Part shown: positions 5,631 to 6,689 of the stretch, in pieces | Numbering within the stretch: position 1 is the stretch's first letter | How the letters are laid out: every line of letters begins with the position of its first letter | Source: CAZTWC01 sp964617105 [NCBI: uncultured Myxococcia bacterium] | GTDB lineage: Bacteria > CAZTWC01 | DNA: 6,689 bases | Reading direction: 5' to 3' | Assembly (NCBI GenBank): GCA_964617105.1 | Contig: CAZTWC010000027.1 | Location: forward strand, 12,542-19,230 | Position numbers and translations under genes: made by a program | The notes under the pieces: generated by a model | The model's input: the letters and a program-made list of their open reading frames with translations, nothing else | What the model was told of the DNA's origin: nothing | Databases searched by the model: none

Positions 5631-6689
5631 CTGAACCATCCTCACCCTATGGTTGTCTTTGGATTGTTGGCACCCCTATTGGTAATGCTGATGATATCTC
5701 CCAGCGGGCTATAAATATTATCAGCTCTGCCAGTTTGGTGGCGGCTGAGGACACCCGAAAAGGGCTCTGGCTCTTAAAACATCTGCGGATCAACACCAAA
5801 CTAATCAGTTGCCACCAGCACAACCAAATGGGGCGCGTTGATCTGGTGCTGTCAATTTTGGCTAAAGGAGAGAATGTTGCCTATATCTGCGATGCCGGCA
5901 CCCCGGGTGTTTCTGATCCAGGCTCGCTTTTGATCGATGCCGTGGTTGCCGCTGGCTATGAGGTGCAAGCAGCTCCAGGCCCCAGCGCGGTGACTACGGC
6001 GGTTTCCATCTCCGGCCTGGCCGGGGCGGGATACCATTTTCTTGGTTTTTTACCTCGAGGTAAATCCAGGCGCCGGGATGAATTACGAATTTTGGCCGCT
6101 TCGCACCGTCCTATGGTGCTGTTTGAATCGCCCCGCAGGATCCTTCCCTTGCTAAACCTGATTCAAGATACCCTGGGAGATCGCCAGGCAGTGCTCTGCC
6201 GGGAATTGACCAAAACCCACCAACAAGTGCTGCGTGGCCGGATATCAGAAATAATCGACAGCCTGGCGGCCAGGCCTCGCGGGGAGATCACCCTGGTAAT
6301 ATCGGGATATCAAAAAAATCAAAGCGATTCTGCCGGGGCTGATAATCAACTTTTGCCCGATATCGAATCCCGGGCAGCGGAATTGCTGAACCAGGGGATG
6401 AGCAAACCTCAGGCTGCCCGCTGCCTGGTGGATGAAACCGGAGGCAGCATCAGCAGAAAAGAAGCCTACTCCCTGGTGTTACGGGCCCAAAGACCCCATC
6501 AAGAGATCAAATTTCGAGCCTGGGGCGATCCTGAGATCCGCGCTAGTCACGATAAAACCATAGAGTTCACCCGGGAAAAAGAGATCAACCTGCGCCAAAC
6601 CTGTGTAGTCGGGGTAGAGGCAGATTGGGAGCCAACTGATTTAAAGGGGCTGTCGGGCAAAGGTACAATCACCATTAAATCTGGTACGG
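5627..6689 (+). CDS. rsmI: 16S rRNA (cytidine1402-2'-O)-methyltransferase fused to a DUF371-like domain (3' end outside window)
   Basis: RsmI 2'-O-methylates C1402 of 16S rRNA in helix 44 near the P site. The ATG overlaps the topA stop (ATGA), indicating translational coupling; AAAGGG lies 11 bases upstream. Tetrapyrrole-methylase-fold motifs are clear: VGTPIGNADDIS (14-25), AAEDTR, SCHQHNQ, CDAGTPGVSDPG, APGPSAVTTAVSISGL, FLGFLPRGKSRR, FESPRRI, CRELTKTHQQVLRG and RGEITLVISG (218-227). The RsmI C-terminal helical unit spans about 246-288 (MSKPQAARCLVDETGG, SRKEAYSLVL). RsmI normally ends here at about 280-290 residues. Instead the frame stays open for 66 more codons to the window edge, and from I294 resembles DUF371: FRAWGDPEIRASHDKTIEF, then TCVVGVEADW and DLKGLSGKGTITIKSG. 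That domain is usually a stand-alone archaeal protein of unknown function of about 140 residues, so roughly its first 60 are visible. The RsmI call is near certain; the DUF371 call rests on remembered motif patterns. Confidence 0.9.
   Translation, partial: MTEPSSPYGCLWIVGTPIGNADDISQRAINIISSASLVAAEDTRKGLWLLKHLRINTKLISCHQHNQMGRVDLVLSILAKGENVAYICDAGTPGVSDPGSLLIDAVVAAGYEVQAAPGPSAVTTAVSISGLAGAGYHFLGFLPRGKSRRRDELRILAASHRPMVLFESPRRILPLLNLIQDTLGDRQAVLCRELTKTHQQVLRGRISEIIDSLAARPRGEITLVISGYQKNQSDSAGADNQLLPDIESRAAELLNQGMSKPQAARCLVDETGGSISRKEAYSLVLRAQRPHQEIKFRAWGDPEIRASHDKTIEFTREKEINLRQTCVVGVEADWEPTDLKGLSGKGTITIKSGT

Noticed and set aside
5235-5645. 136-residue minus-strand open frame opposite the TopA zinc ribbons
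   Set aside because: It mirrors the repeated Cys4 modules, giving a repetitive hydrophobic product; the plus-strand frame is clearly the coding one.

Overview
The window comes from a Gram-negative-type bacterium. It carries waaA (Kdo transfer to lipid A), a penicillin-binding-protein-type D,D-carboxypeptidase, bacterial topA and rsmI. No gene gives a firm taxonomic placement. Two features suggest an uncultured or poorly sampled lineage: an rsmI fused to a DUF371 domain, a domain otherwise known mainly from archaea, and a NpmA/KamB-type rRNA methyltransferase that looks like a resident chromosomal gene. I see no transposase, integrase, tRNA, rRNA or CRISPR array.

Layout. (1) 3-626, plus strand: the 3' part of a D-Ala-D-Ala carboxypeptidase (peptidase S11) whose start lies left of the window. 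(2) 689-2767, minus strand: three overlapping genes transcribed leftward, a MNT-type nucleotidyltransferase, a HEPN-domain protein and waaA. The first two look like a HEPN/MNT toxin-antitoxin pair, are AT-richer than waaA, and overlap the waaA start. (3) 2768-2887: an AT-rich divergent promoter region with a near-consensus sigma-70 promoter firing rightward. (4) 2888-3565, plus strand: a homologue of 16S rRNA m1A1408 methyltransferases (aminoglycoside-resistance Kam family). (5) 3655-5630, plus strand: DNA topoisomerase I, complete by homology but broken by a -1 frameshift at an A4 run near 3788-3791. (6) 5627-6689, plus strand: rsmI, overlapping the topA stop by the tetramer ATGA, continuing without a stop into a DUF371-like domain and off the right edge.

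How they fit together. The rightward block has two methyltransferases aimed at the same structure, helix 44 of 16S rRNA (A1408 and C1402), on either side of topA. The leftward block ties a probable HEPN/MNT module to an envelope gene. The points most worth checking are the RsmI-DUF371 fusion, the topA frameshift, and whether the divergent A1408-methyltransferase homologue is active.
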